This document shows, in pieces, positions 48,521 to 58,760 of a stretch of DNA of 64,000 nucleotides. Both the position numbers and the translations under genes were made by a program. The notes under the pieces are model-generated. The model was not told the origin of the DNA and searched no databases. It worked only from the letters and a program-made list of their open reading frames with translations. The stretch is taken from positions 218,333,978-218,397,977 of the forward strand of contig NC_081828.1 of assembly GCF_030867095.1 (NCBI RefSeq), given 5' to 3'. Origin of the DNA: Alligator mississippiensis (lineage: Eukaryota > Chordata > Crocodylia > Alligatoridae). Every line of letters starts with the position of its first letter. Positions within the stretch are counted from its first letter, which is position 1.

Positions 48521-48582
48521 GGGCAGGGAGCAGAAAGCAGAGCAGCCGATCGGGCAGGGAGCAGAAAGCAGAGCAGCCGATC
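48521..48582. repeat. 31-bp direct repeat, two copies
   Basis: GGGCAGGGAGCAGAAAGCAG followed by AGCAGCCGATC occurs twice in tandem, with a third unit starting. Confidence 0.85.
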
Positions 48583-49472
48583 GGGCAGGGGAAACCGATA
48601 TAAAAGGGGCGCTCAAGAGAGGGCGCAGCACTTCAATTTGCGGCACGCCTGCCATAGGGCCTGGCCCCGCGCTGGGTCACGGGGTGGAGGGCAGGGATGC
48701 TGGGGGTGGCAGACCCGGAGGGCCGGGCGAAGACACGAGACCTGGATAAACTGAAGAAGCCACCTGAGGTCAATCAGACACGGTTTAATAAGAACAAGTG
48801 TAAAGCCCTGTACTTAGGACAGGACAATCAAATACACAAATACAAAGTGGGGAATGACTGGCTAGGCTGGGGGGCTACAGGACCTGGGGGAACGACTCGG
48901 CGTGCTACCCTGGCAAAGAAAAAGAAAAAGACAACACAGGAGGGACCAGCACTGTACTACTACACTGGGATGAACAGACCTGGCCCGAACACTCTCCCTG
49001 GGGAAACCCCCCATTTATGACCACGGGTTTCCATGGTGAGGGGATCCGCACATCCCGGCCTACATTTTTTAGCAGCAACAGATGACGCTGAGGTCCCTGT
49101 TTTCTGTGGGTGCCTCTGGGACTGCTACAGTGAAGTCTCAAGCACCCCCCCGAGACCCTGGCCCTTGGAAGGCACCTCCAGATGGACACCCACATCATGG
49201 GCCGCTGCTAACAATGTAGGTGGGGCTCACTGCACCTCCCAGGACAGTGCCGCGAGTGGCTGGCTGCTCTAAATAGGCCTACAGGGCCCAACACGTGCTG
49301 GGGGGCTAAAGGAACGTGGCAGGCTGGGATTTTCAGAGGAGCCTGCCGGAGGCGAGGTAATCGACGGGAGCGGGGCTCCCATCTCCGGCAGGTCAACTAG
49401 AAAGCCCGAGCCTCCCTTGGCTCACGCAGGAGCCTGGACCCAGAGAACCTCGGCCAGTGCCGGGGCTCCCTG

Positions 49473-50521
49473 TCAGTCCCCGGGGGACACCAAGAAGCTG
49501 CGGTGGGCCTGCAGCGCAGGGCAGGCAGTTCGCAAATGGATCTTCAGGGACTCCTCGTAGCGGAAGCTCTTGCCGCACTGGCTGCAGCGGCAGGCCGGCA
49601 CTCGGTTGTGGACGTGCTGGTGCCGCAGCAAGTGGTGGCGGCGTTTGAAGCGCTGGATGCACAGGGTGCAGGCGTAGGGGCGCTCGCCGGTGTGCACGCG
49701 GATGTGGTCGGTGAGCTTGGACTTCTTGGTGAACTCCTTCGGGCAGCAGGGGCACCGGAACAGTCTCTCCCCGGTGTGGGCGCGGACGTGGTCGTTGAGC
49801 CGGGACTTCCTGGTGAAGTCCTTGGGGCAGCTGGGGCACTTGAACGGCCTCTGCCCGGGGGGCAGCGGTGGGGCCCTGGCTGGAGGTAGCGGCTGCCCTG
49901 TTCCCAAGTTGCCTGGAGGCCGCTGCAAGCCCTTGTTCTCTCGCACGTGCACACGCTGGTGCAACACGAGGCTCATCTCCAGCTGGAAGCTCTTCCGGCA
50001 CTTCACACAGGTGTGTGGGCCCTGGACACCGGGACCCTCTGGGAGCTGGAGGGAGCCAGGGTCAGGGTCAGGGCCAAGCCCCTGGTTGCCCTCGCTCTTG
50101 GCACCACCCTGCGGCTTTGGGTTGCCCTGGTCTGGGCTACTGAGGGTGGGCTGGAGAATGGGATTCTGCTGGACAGCCAGTCTGCTGGCGCGCTTCACCT
50201 TGTGGAAGTTCATGTGCTCGACGTACTCCTCGTCGCTGCTGAGGTGCTTCCGGCACTTGCTGCACCGCAGTGGCATCACTTCTGGCAGATCCTTCAGCTG
50301 CTCGGTGCCGGGGGCAGGACAGCTGGCCGTTCTTTGACTACGGGTGGCCGGCCCGGTGCTGCCCCCCGTGGGAGTCTTCTTCTGTACTGTGAAGCCACGC
50401 CTGCCCTTGCGGGAGATCTGCAGCTTCTCCGCCAGCTGCGGGAAGGCATCTTCCAGGCGCACCAGGGCCACCCGTGGCAGGTCTGGGGCAGCGGTGCCTT
50501 GCTTCTGCAGAGACTTCTTGG
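49473..50521 (-). CDS. ZK5 exon 6 (fingers, stop)
   Basis: The acceptor is GTGTCTTCCAG|CCAAGA and the stop TGA is at 49473. A basic leader precedes an isolated finger ([21 protein letters not shown]), then after about 75 Pro/Gly-rich residues comes a finger with [10 protein letters not shown]. Another Pro-rich spacer leads to three contiguous fingers and the terminal FRY finger. In that last unit the final His is replaced, giving CSQC...HLRTAC, a C2HC form. Three contiguous fingers share TRKSRL/TKKSKL helices, which suggests local duplication. Confidence 0.92.
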
Positions 50522-53500
50522 CTGGAAGACACAAGGGGAAGCCGGGGGGATTATTCCTCCAAGCAGGAGGATGGAAAAGCCTTTACGGATGTCCCACCAG
50601 AGAAGCTTGTGTGTGTGTGGAAGGGGCTGTTGTTTCTAACAGGGCCCAGATTGCCAGCAGAAAGGCAGTGGTCAGTCACCTCCCCGCATCCAGGCTTTTG
50701 CTGCTAGGCATCGCCCCCAAACTAGGAGGAGGCTCTGGCAGGGAAGGTGCCTGGGGACTGTGGGGCTGCACTGCTCCTTGGATGCCTTTGAGGACTGGCA
50801 GGCGCGGCCTGGGGGGCTCTGCTCGGTGTCCTCCTCAGGAGCACTCATTCTCATGTTTTGACCCTTTGACCCACACAACTCTCCCACCCTGTTGTTGCCT
50901 TTGTTGTCCCACGAAATGTTGTTGTATTATTCACCCATTGGCCCCATACGGGGCTATTAGTTAGCTGGGTGGGCCTTAGGGCCCATGATACTTGAATAAT
51001 ACAAACAGACAGGAGTCACCCCCAGCCCCGCTCTTCCCTTCCCAGCTGTTGCTGTGCGAGCACTCACCCCTATTGGGCATGGCCGGGATGTTCGTCTCCA
51101 CCATCTCCCTCTGGTCTTCTTCACACGGTGGGTCTTCCTGCTTCACCCAGGAGCTGGCCACAGGGGTGGATGTGAGCGGGGCTGTTCACAGGGAAGAGAA
51201 GGATGTTAGGCTTTCGTGGCAGCGACTGAACCCATCACGGACAGCTTTGGGACAGGCAGCCTCAGGCGAGAGCTGCAGCTGGCTGGGAAGGACAGACTAG
51301 TTGGAGCCTCTGCCTCTCTGGCTCCCCTCACCTGGGCTGAAGTCTGTTGGGCTCTCTGCGCCTTGAGAATCTGCTTGGTCTTGGACGCTGGGCTCATCAC
51401 CCAAGGTTACCTCACATGGGATCTCTGCGCTGGACAGGACGCTGTCTGTGCCTGGGGAAGGGTATGAAGGGGATTAGCATTACCTGCCAAGCCCCCACCT
51501 GAGCCCGTGAGGAACCTTGCATGATCCCAGAGGCAATGGGGAAATGGAGGGGACAGGGGTGGCTCCACCATGGAGGGTAGTGCCTTGCTTGCTGCCTGGG
51601 CTTTGGCCGCGCAAGGGGCTCACCCGTCTGGGTGCTCTGCTGACCACGGCATCCCCCACTCACCCTGGCCCAGTGACATCAGCGCCTCGTAGTTGCTCCG
51701 CACAGCGTCCCGGTGGAGGTCCGCAGGCCACTGCTCCACGTTCCCCCACTCCTGCTCAGAGAAGCAGCCCGAGGCCTCCGAGTTCACAGGGACCTGCAAT
51801 CACAAGTGGTGTGGGGGGCTCAGCACCTGCCCCCACAGGCGTCTGGGAAGGGAGGGGGGTCTGCCATCCCCTGTCCACCCAGTCTCAGCCCAGCCCAGCC
51901 CCCCGCAACTCCTGTGGGTGCCTCCTCGGCTCTCCCTGGCACAGCTGCTGCTGTGCCATGGCCCAAGCTGACTCCAGTGCCCTTCCTCGTGCTCTAAGCT
52001 CTGCTCGGCTCTGCCACCTTCTCCACTTTTTGACTTGCTGCCCTGGCAAAGCCTCCTGCAGCCAAGGCAGGTCACAGCCTCTCCAAGCCCCATACCTGCA
52101 TTTTACCCTACAATAACTTTATGTAGCAAGTGGACTCCTCGCTCTCCAGCTGTGAGATGACTCAGCCCACTGCCCTTCAGATCCCTCTGCCTTGTTATGG
52201 ATATATCCCCCAGGGATGCACGTTTCTTTCCCCTCTCTCCGGGTGCTGATTCAGCCCCTGCAGCCCTCCCTCCCTGTGGAGAAAGAGGCTGATCACGAGA
52301 GCATTTCCCTTGCACTCCAAGGCTGCCCAAGGGCAAGTCCAAAGAGCTGCAGGGTTTGTCCGTGTGGCGTTCCAGGTGCGCTGGCAGGTCTGCTCTGTCT
52401 CCTGGGACAACACAGCAAAGCCAACAAAGCACCCTTCAGGCAGTACTGGGGGTCCTACCACTGTGGCCCTCTCCCCACCCCACCCAAGCCAACACAGCTA
52501 TGCCAGCAAAGCCACGCAGGGCAGACCCAGCCTCGGATGCAAAGACAGAGCTCTAGACCCGGGGTGTCAATCGCATCTGGGGTGCGTGGGGCCAGGCCAT
52601 GCATGGAGTGGTGTTGCCTGCCTCCGGGGGCCTGGAAATTTAGGGCCACTTGACTTAACCCCAGCAGCAACTGCTGTGGCCCCTGGAGATGTGGCAGCCC
52701 CCACTGCTCCCACCCCCCAATTTCCACGTAGGCTGCTCCACTGATGGCACCCACTCCATGCTCCGGATCCAGCCCGCCACACTGCCTGGGAGATAGAAAT
52801 CTGGTGGCGAGATGGGCAGCACAGCAATGAATGCTGCCGCCATGTTCCCTGCCCCGTAGGCCAGGCAGCAGAGCTGTGTGGGCTGTCTCTTGGAGACCTC
52901 TGCTCTCGACCACGCGCAGCCCGGCCTCCCTTGATGGGTCCCTGCTTTCACTCGGGATTCGAGGGCTCGCCAAATTCTTCCAGGGCTCCCCCCACTTCTA
53001 CTGGCCAGAGCGCAATGTCGCCCGCCAGGTCCTGAGCAGTCAGTCCTCCACGGTGTGTCAGCCCTGCCAACCTCCCCACAGCCCCCCGGACATCTAAAGC
53101 ATTGGGAGGCTTTCCTCCCCTGACCCCCTGCATCAACATGCTGTTACCATGGCAACCTCCCCCATGGAGCCCGGGGGCATACTGAGGATCCAGACATCCT
53201 TTTCCTTGAGCTGGTTCTCCACAGTCTCCAGCCTCTTCTGCAGCTGCCCGTACTCCTGGATGAGGATCTCCAGCACGGCCCACTTGCTCTCCAGGCGGTT
53301 CCCGAACTCCACGGCCGCCCTCTCGCAGCTGACCAGCTTGCTTTCGGCGTTCCCCATCCTCCCCTCCAGCGCCATCAGCCAGGTGGCGTGCGACTCTACC
53401 GTCGTCTCCATGTTGACCTCTGGCCACGGGGGCGTCTCTGGCACCGGTAGCTGTGTTTCTTCACTGAAAGGTGGGTTGGGGGCCACAGGCGGGTCTAACG

Positions 53501-56500
53501 GCACCACCTGCTCGGCCTGGACTTTCCATTGCTGAGCCTGCTGGCAAGGAGAGGGAAGGAGGGCAGCCACGGAGAGAAATGAGATGCCTGCGTGCCCCAG
53601 AGGACGGGAGCTCCAGAGGTCACATCTAGTCCAATCCCTGGCCCGAGGCAGGATCGGCCCCGTCCAAAGCATCCCAGACAAATCCACCGTCCAACCTCTT
53701 AGCCAAACTCCTGTCAACCCTGACGCAGCACCAGACATTGCAGCCGAACCTGCCATGGGGAAAGCAGGGGGACCGCGGCAGCCAATGTCCTGCTGCTATA
53801 AAAGGTTTAATATACGACTAGGAAACCCCAGGTAGAGGAAGGCAAAACCCCCAGTCCGCGCCAATCTGACCAGGGGGGGAAATCCCTTTCCGCTCCCAAT
53901 GCAGTGTCGGTCTGAGCCTGAGTGGAGGGTCGTGCCCCTCTAGCCAGGACCCTGTGGGGCTGGTCCCAGTAGGAGCGTTGGCACAGCCCGTCTTCATCCC
54001 CAGGTTGGGCTGCAGCCAATGACCAGCACCTCTGGGGGAAGCTTAAGAAAACCCCTCAAGGGTCTGTCCAGCCCAGCATTTTATCCCCCGTGGACAGAGG
54101 GACACCCTGGTACACGCACATGGAGCGCGCAGGGCTGCAGTCTCAGGACCCTCCTCCCGAGGTCTGCACTGCACTTCTGCCTGCATCTTCTGTTTTACGC
54201 ACTCTGCATCTGTGGCCCCACCGAGCCCTGGGGCCTCCTGGTCAACCTCCTCCTGGCTCTGGCCAAACTCACCGTCTACCAGACCAGGAGGGAGACCCTG
54301 GCTGGGGAAAGCCCAGGTGACCACGAGCCTCTTTTGCTGTTGCTCTTCCATGCACGTCTCTGGGCGGCATCCATGGGCTCCTTGGATGTGTTTGAGGGCC
54401 AGCGGGCACCAGCCGCTGCGCTCCGCTTGGTGCCCGCCTTGGTACCCTCGTTATCAACCTGTGACCTCCACTCCCCTCCCTGCTTCCTTCTTGTCCCCCC
54501 AAATCTGGCATGTTTCCAGTGACGTCTCTGACTGAGAGGGGCATATGCCATATTTACTCAAATCCAAGACTAATTCAATACAGGGGCAACGGCCCCTCCC
54601 AGTCTTCGATTTGAGTGCTAGCCTGGGGCAGGCGGTCGCTGACTTGGGCTGGGGCAGGAGCCAATAATTAGACCCTATACATGGAAAATTATAACAAATG
54701 TATAATTTTCTCTGTATAGAATCTAATTAAAGCAATGCTATTTACCCCAAACCAAGACGACTTTGAATTTAAGACCCTGGTCTTCAATTCAAAGTCGTCT
54801 TGATTTGGGGTAAATAGGTTAGCTTTCATGGTGGGCCATGACCCACTGCCCTTTGCATAACAAGCAGGTCTGTCTGTGGTGGACAGAGGGACACGCCGGT
54901 GCTCATGCAGGTTGGGGCGAGCGTGCCAGGCGGTAGCCTTGTCGGGATCCTCCTACTGGGGCTCTGGCTGCGCTCTTCCCCACCCTTTTATTTTCTACGC
55001 ACACTCTCCCTAGCCCTGCAAAAGCCTGGGATATCTTGGTTAATCGCCTTCCGGCCCTAGCTAAAATCTCCATCTAGCAGACGGGGAAGGAGGCGTTGGC
55101 TGAAGGGATCGAGGTGACTGCAGGGCGGTCTTCCTCCCCCTCCTCCGTGCACGTCTCTGGGCAGCGCTTCGCTGGCTCCTCAGATGCCATGGGCACCAGC
55201 TGGAGCGCGGCTCGTTGCCCCCCTTGGAGCCCTAGTTATTCTCCTGTAATCTATGCTCCCCTCCCCGATTCATTTTTATATCCCTCAAAATTTGTTGCGT
55301 CTTTTTTCCTGACTTCCTTCCAGCCCCGTCCGTGCTTCTCAGCCTTTCGAGGCAGGCCTAAGACACTGCTCCATAACATCAGTGAATTGAGCAGCACCAC
55401 ACCGCAAACTCAGATGGATTTACTACAGGGCTTCTCTCCTTGCACTTATCTCCTCACCCCTCCGGAGACCCTGCAAAGGATCCCAGAGACCGTCTGAGGA
55501 CCTGCAACGGATTCAAAGACCACTGAAGTCCTGCAAAGGATCGCAAAAACCGTCTGAGGACCTGCAACGGATCTCAAAGACCACTGAAGTCCTGCAAAGG
55601 ATCTCAAAGACCGTCTGAGGACCTGCAAAGGATCTCAAAGATCACTGAAGTCCTGCAAAGGATCTCAAAGACCGTCTGAGGACCTGCAAAGGATCTCGAA
55701 GACCGTCTGAGGACCTGCAAAGGATCTCGAAGACCGTCTGAGGACCTGCAAAGGATCTCGAAGACCGTCTGAGGACCTGCAAAGGATCTCAAAGATCACT
55801 GAAGTCCTGCAAAGGATCTCAAAGACCGTCTGAGGACCTGCAAAGGATCTCGAAGACCGTCTGAGGACCTGCAAAGGATCTCGAAGATCACTGAAGTCCT
55901 GCAAAGGATCTCAAATACCATCTGAGGACCTGCAAAGGATCTCAAAGACCATCTGAAGACCTGCAAAGGATCTCAAAGAGCATCAAAGGGCCTTCCAAGG
56001 ATCTTAAAGACTGCCCAAGGATGTTCAAAGGATCTTAAAGACCATTGAAGATCATGTAGGATCCTGGGCATGGTCCGAGGGCCTTCGATGGATCTTAAAG
56101 AGCACTGAAGGACCCCTGACGGATCCTGGAGACCGCTTTAAGACCTGCAAAGGATCTTAAAGAGCATCAAAAGGGCTTCCAAGGATCTTAAAGACCGTCC
56201 AGGGATGTTCAAAGGATCTTAAAGACCATTGAAAGTCATACAAAGGATCCTGGGCACTGTCCGAAGGCCTCCGATGGATCTTAAAGACCATCAAAGGATC
56301 TCGAAGACTGTCTGAGGACCTTAAAGGATCTTAAAGAGCATTGAAGGACTTTCAACGGATCCTGGACACTGTCCGAGAGCCTTCAAAGGATCTCAAAGAC
56401 TGTCTGAGGACCTTCAAAGGTTCCCAGAGACCCTCTGAGGGCCTTCAAAAGATCTTAAAGAGCCTTGTAGGGCCTTCAAAGGATCCTGGAGACCATCTAG

Positions 56501-57110
56501 ACACCTGCAAAGGATCTCAGAGAGCATCCAAGGGCCTTCCAAGGATCGTCCAGGGACGTTCAAAGGATCTTAAAGACCATGGAGGGTCGTACAAAGGATC
56601 CCGGGCATGGTCTGAGGACCTTCAAAGGACCTTAAAGAGCATTGAAGGACCTCCGAGGGATCCCGGAGACCGTCCGAGGGCCCCTGAAGGATCCTGGACG
56701 CCGTCCGAGGGCGTCCAGAGACCCTTAAGGAGCACCGCAGGGCCTTGGGAGGATCCCGGGGACCCCCCGAAGGATTTTAAAGACCGCGGGAGGAGGTTCA
56801 AGGGATCCTGAAGCCCCTCACAGGGTCCCGCGGGCGGCCCGCGGCTCTGAGAGACCCCGCCGGGGCTCTGGAGGGTCGCGGAGCGCGTTTCGGGGCCTCT
56901 GAGGGACGTTACAGCCGGCCCGGGGCCGACCGAGGCGCCCGAAGGACGCGGGCCCGCGCGGCCCGGCCCGGCCCGGCCCGGGGGAGGAGACGGCAGCGGC
57001 GGCGGCGGGCGCGCCCCGTGCCCGGGTGTGTGCCCACGCGCTCCCCGCGGCCCGGCCCCGACCCGGCCCGGCCCGGCCCCGGCCCGGCCGCGCGGCCTCA
57101 CCTGAGCCAT
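49473..57110 (-). CDS. ZK5: DUF3669-KRAB-like zinc-finger protein, 6 fingers (gene span)
   Basis: Six coding exons join to 1,809 nt (602 aa plus stop): 57102-57110, 53148-53540, 51664-51793, 51332-51445, 51068-51181 and 49473-50521. MAQ leads into DUF3669 (to about 134), a worn KRAB-A (about 135-177), an acidic segment in place of KRAB-B (to about 215), a linker (to about 253), and the finger exon. Contact residues of the later fingers are LMSL, RSRD, KSKD, RHHR and YEESLK-type. KRAB-A has lost the DV.VYF core and its exon is 130 nt rather than 127; the DYAISKP motif is absent. The reading frame is nevertheless open throughout, which suggests selection on a protein with weak or no KRAB activity. 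The 3.5-kb first intron holds a 31-bp minisatellite. Confidence 0.83.
51068..51181 (-). CDS. ZK5 exon 5 (linker)
   Basis: This 114-nt exon has acceptor CCTGTGAACAG|CCCCGC and donor AATAGGG|GTGAGT, phase 1 on both sides. It encodes [18 protein letters not shown], homologous to ZK4 exon 5. Confidence 0.8.
51332..51445 (-). CDS. ZK5 exon 4 (KRAB-B position)
   Basis: This exon is exactly 114 nt, like its paralogues, with acceptor CCAGGCACAG|ACAGCG and donor AGCCCAG|GTGAGG. It encodes [18 protein letters not shown] and an acidic tail. The [10 protein letters not shown] motif is gone although length and phase are unchanged. Confidence 0.82.
51664..51793 (-). CDS. ZK5 exon 3 (degenerate KRAB-A)
   Basis: The acceptor is TGATTGCAG|GTCCCT. 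The usual donor position reads TCACTGG|GCCAGG, and the exon instead ends 6 nt further at GGCCAGG|GTGAGT. It is one codon shorter at its start, giving 130 nt. It encodes [16 protein letters not shown], then [10 protein letters not shown] and [14 protein letters not shown] and NYEAL remain, but the VTFDDVAVYF core and the LY..VM helix are lost. Confidence 0.82.
53148..53540 (-). CDS. ZK5 exon 2 (diverged DUF3669)
   Basis: The acceptor is CCTTGCCAG|CAGGCT (or 3 nt further in) and the donor GTTGCCATG|GTAACA. It spans 131 codons in phase 0. The core [34 protein letters not shown] is kept, but the usual [14 protein letters not shown] has become [14 protein letters not shown]. The N-terminal part is rich in Pro and Glu. 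It is the most diverged DUF3669 of the five. Confidence 0.85.
53605..53770 (-). repeat. CR1 LINE 3'-end fragment (old)
   Basis: AGGTCACATCTAGTCCAATC followed by GGCAGGATCGGCCCCGTCCA is the complement of a CR1 tail. It lies just upstream of ZK5 exon 2. Confidence 0.6.
53770..55480. other. ZK5 intron 1 sequence with a fold-back repeat
   Basis: No exon is recognised. Two related blocks (about 54090-54480 and about 54890-55260) share GGACAGAGGGACAC, a TTTTACGCAC/TTTCTACGCACA segment and GTGCACGTCTCTGGGC, so this part was duplicated with about 800 bp offset. The fold-back repeat at 54738-54817 lies between them. Confidence 0.5.
54738..54817. repeat. 39-nt inverted repeat with 2-nt loop
   Basis: The arms 54738-54776 and 54779-54817 match at 37 of 39 positions. 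They start CTATTTACCCCAAA and include AAGACGACTTTGAATT. A weaker inverted pair (ATTTACTCAAATCCAAGACT / AGTCTTCGATTTGAG) flanks at 54550-54620. This fits a palindromic nonautonomous DNA element. Confidence 0.88.
55480..56800. repeat. 31-bp minisatellite in ZK5 intron 1
   Basis: The unit GAGGACCTGCAAAGGATCTC then GAAGACCGTCT repeats at exactly 31 bp near 55681-55800, with an alternating variant ending in ATCACTGAAGT. Units grow more divergent toward 56800, where the array merges into the ZK5 CpG island. Confidence 0.95.
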
Positions 57111-57330
57111 GGCTCCGCGCGGCGCTTCCGGCGGGGGCGGGGCTGCGGCGGCGGCGGCGGCGGGCGCGGGCCGGGCCGGGCCGGGCCGGGCGGGCACACG
57201 GCGCAGGGCGCCCCCAGCGGCCACCGCCGGACACGGCCCGCTTTGTCCGCCCGCCCGGGGCGCGGGGCGCGGGGCTCACAGCGGCGTACAGCCGGGGTCC
57301 CGGGCGGGCGGGCCCCGCAGCGCCCCTGCT
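56800..57330 (-). promoter_or_regulatory. ZK5 CpG-island promoter
   Basis: A CpG-rich block with many CGGCCCGGCCC runs surrounds the MAQ exon. No TATA box is seen. On the intronic side it runs directly into the 31-bp minisatellite. Confidence 0.55.
57102..57110 (-). CDS. ZK5 exon 1 (MAQ)
   Basis: ATG GCT CAG is followed by donor GTGAGG, phase 0, in a CpG island. Only nine coding bases are present, so this rests on context: it matches the short coding exon 1 of ZK2 and ZK4. The alternative is a start inside exon 2. Confidence 0.6.
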
Positions 57331-57399
57331 CCTCGGTGGAGGGGTCGGGAGGGACCCGAGCACATCCTCACTCCCACCCCTGCCCTGGCGGGAACGAGC

Positions 57400-57985
57400 G
57401 CTGGGTGGGTGCTCGTCCACCCTCCTCTTGAAGCCCCCAGGGCAGGAGCCAGCGCCACTTCCCCTGGAAGTTGGGTCCAGATCCTAGCCGCCCTGACTGT
57501 GAAGTATCGCCTCCTGATGTCTAGTCTGAATCTACCCTCTGCCAGCTTGTGACTGGTATTTCCAGTCACTCCCGGCAGTGCTCGGGGGAACAGGGACTCC
57601 CCTAATCCCCGCTGGTCCCCCTGACCAGTTTGTAACAGGCCACCAGACCCCCTCAGCCTTCTCTTGTGGAGGCTGACCAGGTTCAGGTCCTGTCGCCTCT
57701 CCTCGTAGGTCCTGCCCTGCTGTCCCTGATCATGCGGGTGGCCTCCTCTGCACCCTCTCCATGTTGTCCACATCCCTCCTGAAGTGCGGCGCCCAGAACT
57801 GGACGCAGTACTCCAGCTGCGGCCTGACCAGTGTCGCGTAGAGGGGGAGGATCACCTCCTTGGCCCTGCTCGAGATGCATCTGTGGACGCACGACAAGGT
57901 GCAGTTGCCCTTCCTGACCGCGTCCCCGCACTGTCGGCCCATGTTCATTTTGGCATCAGTAATGACTCCAAGATCCTCTGGATGC
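57400..57985 (-). repeat. CR1 LINE fragment
   Basis: It aligns with the middle part of the CR1 at 31020-32200, for example AAGTGCGGCGCCCAGAACTG, GGGGGAGGATCACCTCC and TAATGACTCCAAGATCC. The minus strand shows the WAPHFRRDV and PLYATLVRPQLEYCVQ region of the RT C-terminus. Confidence 0.85.
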
Positions 57986-58079
57986 TTATGCTGCTGGGAT
58001 CGCTTGACCTCAGCAGACTTCCTGCCTCAGGCAGGGAGCTGCACTCAATCTCAGGAGGTCTCATTAGGTCCAGCCCTAA

Positions 58080-58760
58080 TGTCCATGAAATAAGTGGACA
58101 GGGGACAATAAGATGGACAGGAGCCAGCGGTGTGCCTTTGGTGCCGAGAAGGGTACCGGCATCCTGGGCTGCATGGGTAGGAGCATTGCCAGCAGGTCAA
58201 AAGCAGTGATTCTTCCCTCTATCCAGCACTGGGGAGGTCACATCTGGAGTCCCGTGTCCAGCTGTGGCCCCCACTACAGAAAGGATGTGGACACGTTGGA
58301 GAGAGTCCAGCAGGCAGCAATGACAATGGCTGGGGACTGGGGGACAGGACTGGTGAGGAGAGGCTGAGGGAAATGGGCTGATTGAGTCTGCAGAAGAGAA
58401 GACCGAGGGGGATTGAATAGCAGCCTTCACCTCCCTGCAGGGGGGCTGCAAAGAGGATGGAGCTGGGCTGGTCTCGGTGGGGGCAGATACAGGACAAGGA
58501 GCAATGGGCTCAAGCTGCAGCAAGGCAAGTTGAGGTTGGATATTAGGAAAAATGTTGTCACTAAGAGAGTGATGAAGCACTGGGACAAGCTCCCCAGAGA
58601 GGTGGTGGACTCTTCATCGTTGGAGGTGTTTAAGACCTGACTAGACAAAGCCCTGGCTGGGATGATGGAGTTGGGCTGGTCCTGCTTGGAGCAGGGGGTG
58701 GGACTGGATGTGACCTCCTGGGGTTTCTTCAACCCTCATTTTCTAGGATTCTGTGGTTCT
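58080..58760 (+). repeat. CR1 LINE 3' end (young copy), facing the previous one
   Basis: It runs from CATGAAATAAGTGGACAGGG through GGAGTCCCGTGTCCAGC, GATATTAGGAAAAATGT and GGACTGGATGTGACCTCCTG to an ATTCTGTGGTTCTG tail. It is the closest relative of 45540-46090. Confidence 0.87.

Noticed and set aside
55480-56800. CRISPR-like look of regularly spaced repeats
   Set aside because: The units are contiguous with no unique spacers, and this is a vertebrate locus; it is a minisatellite.
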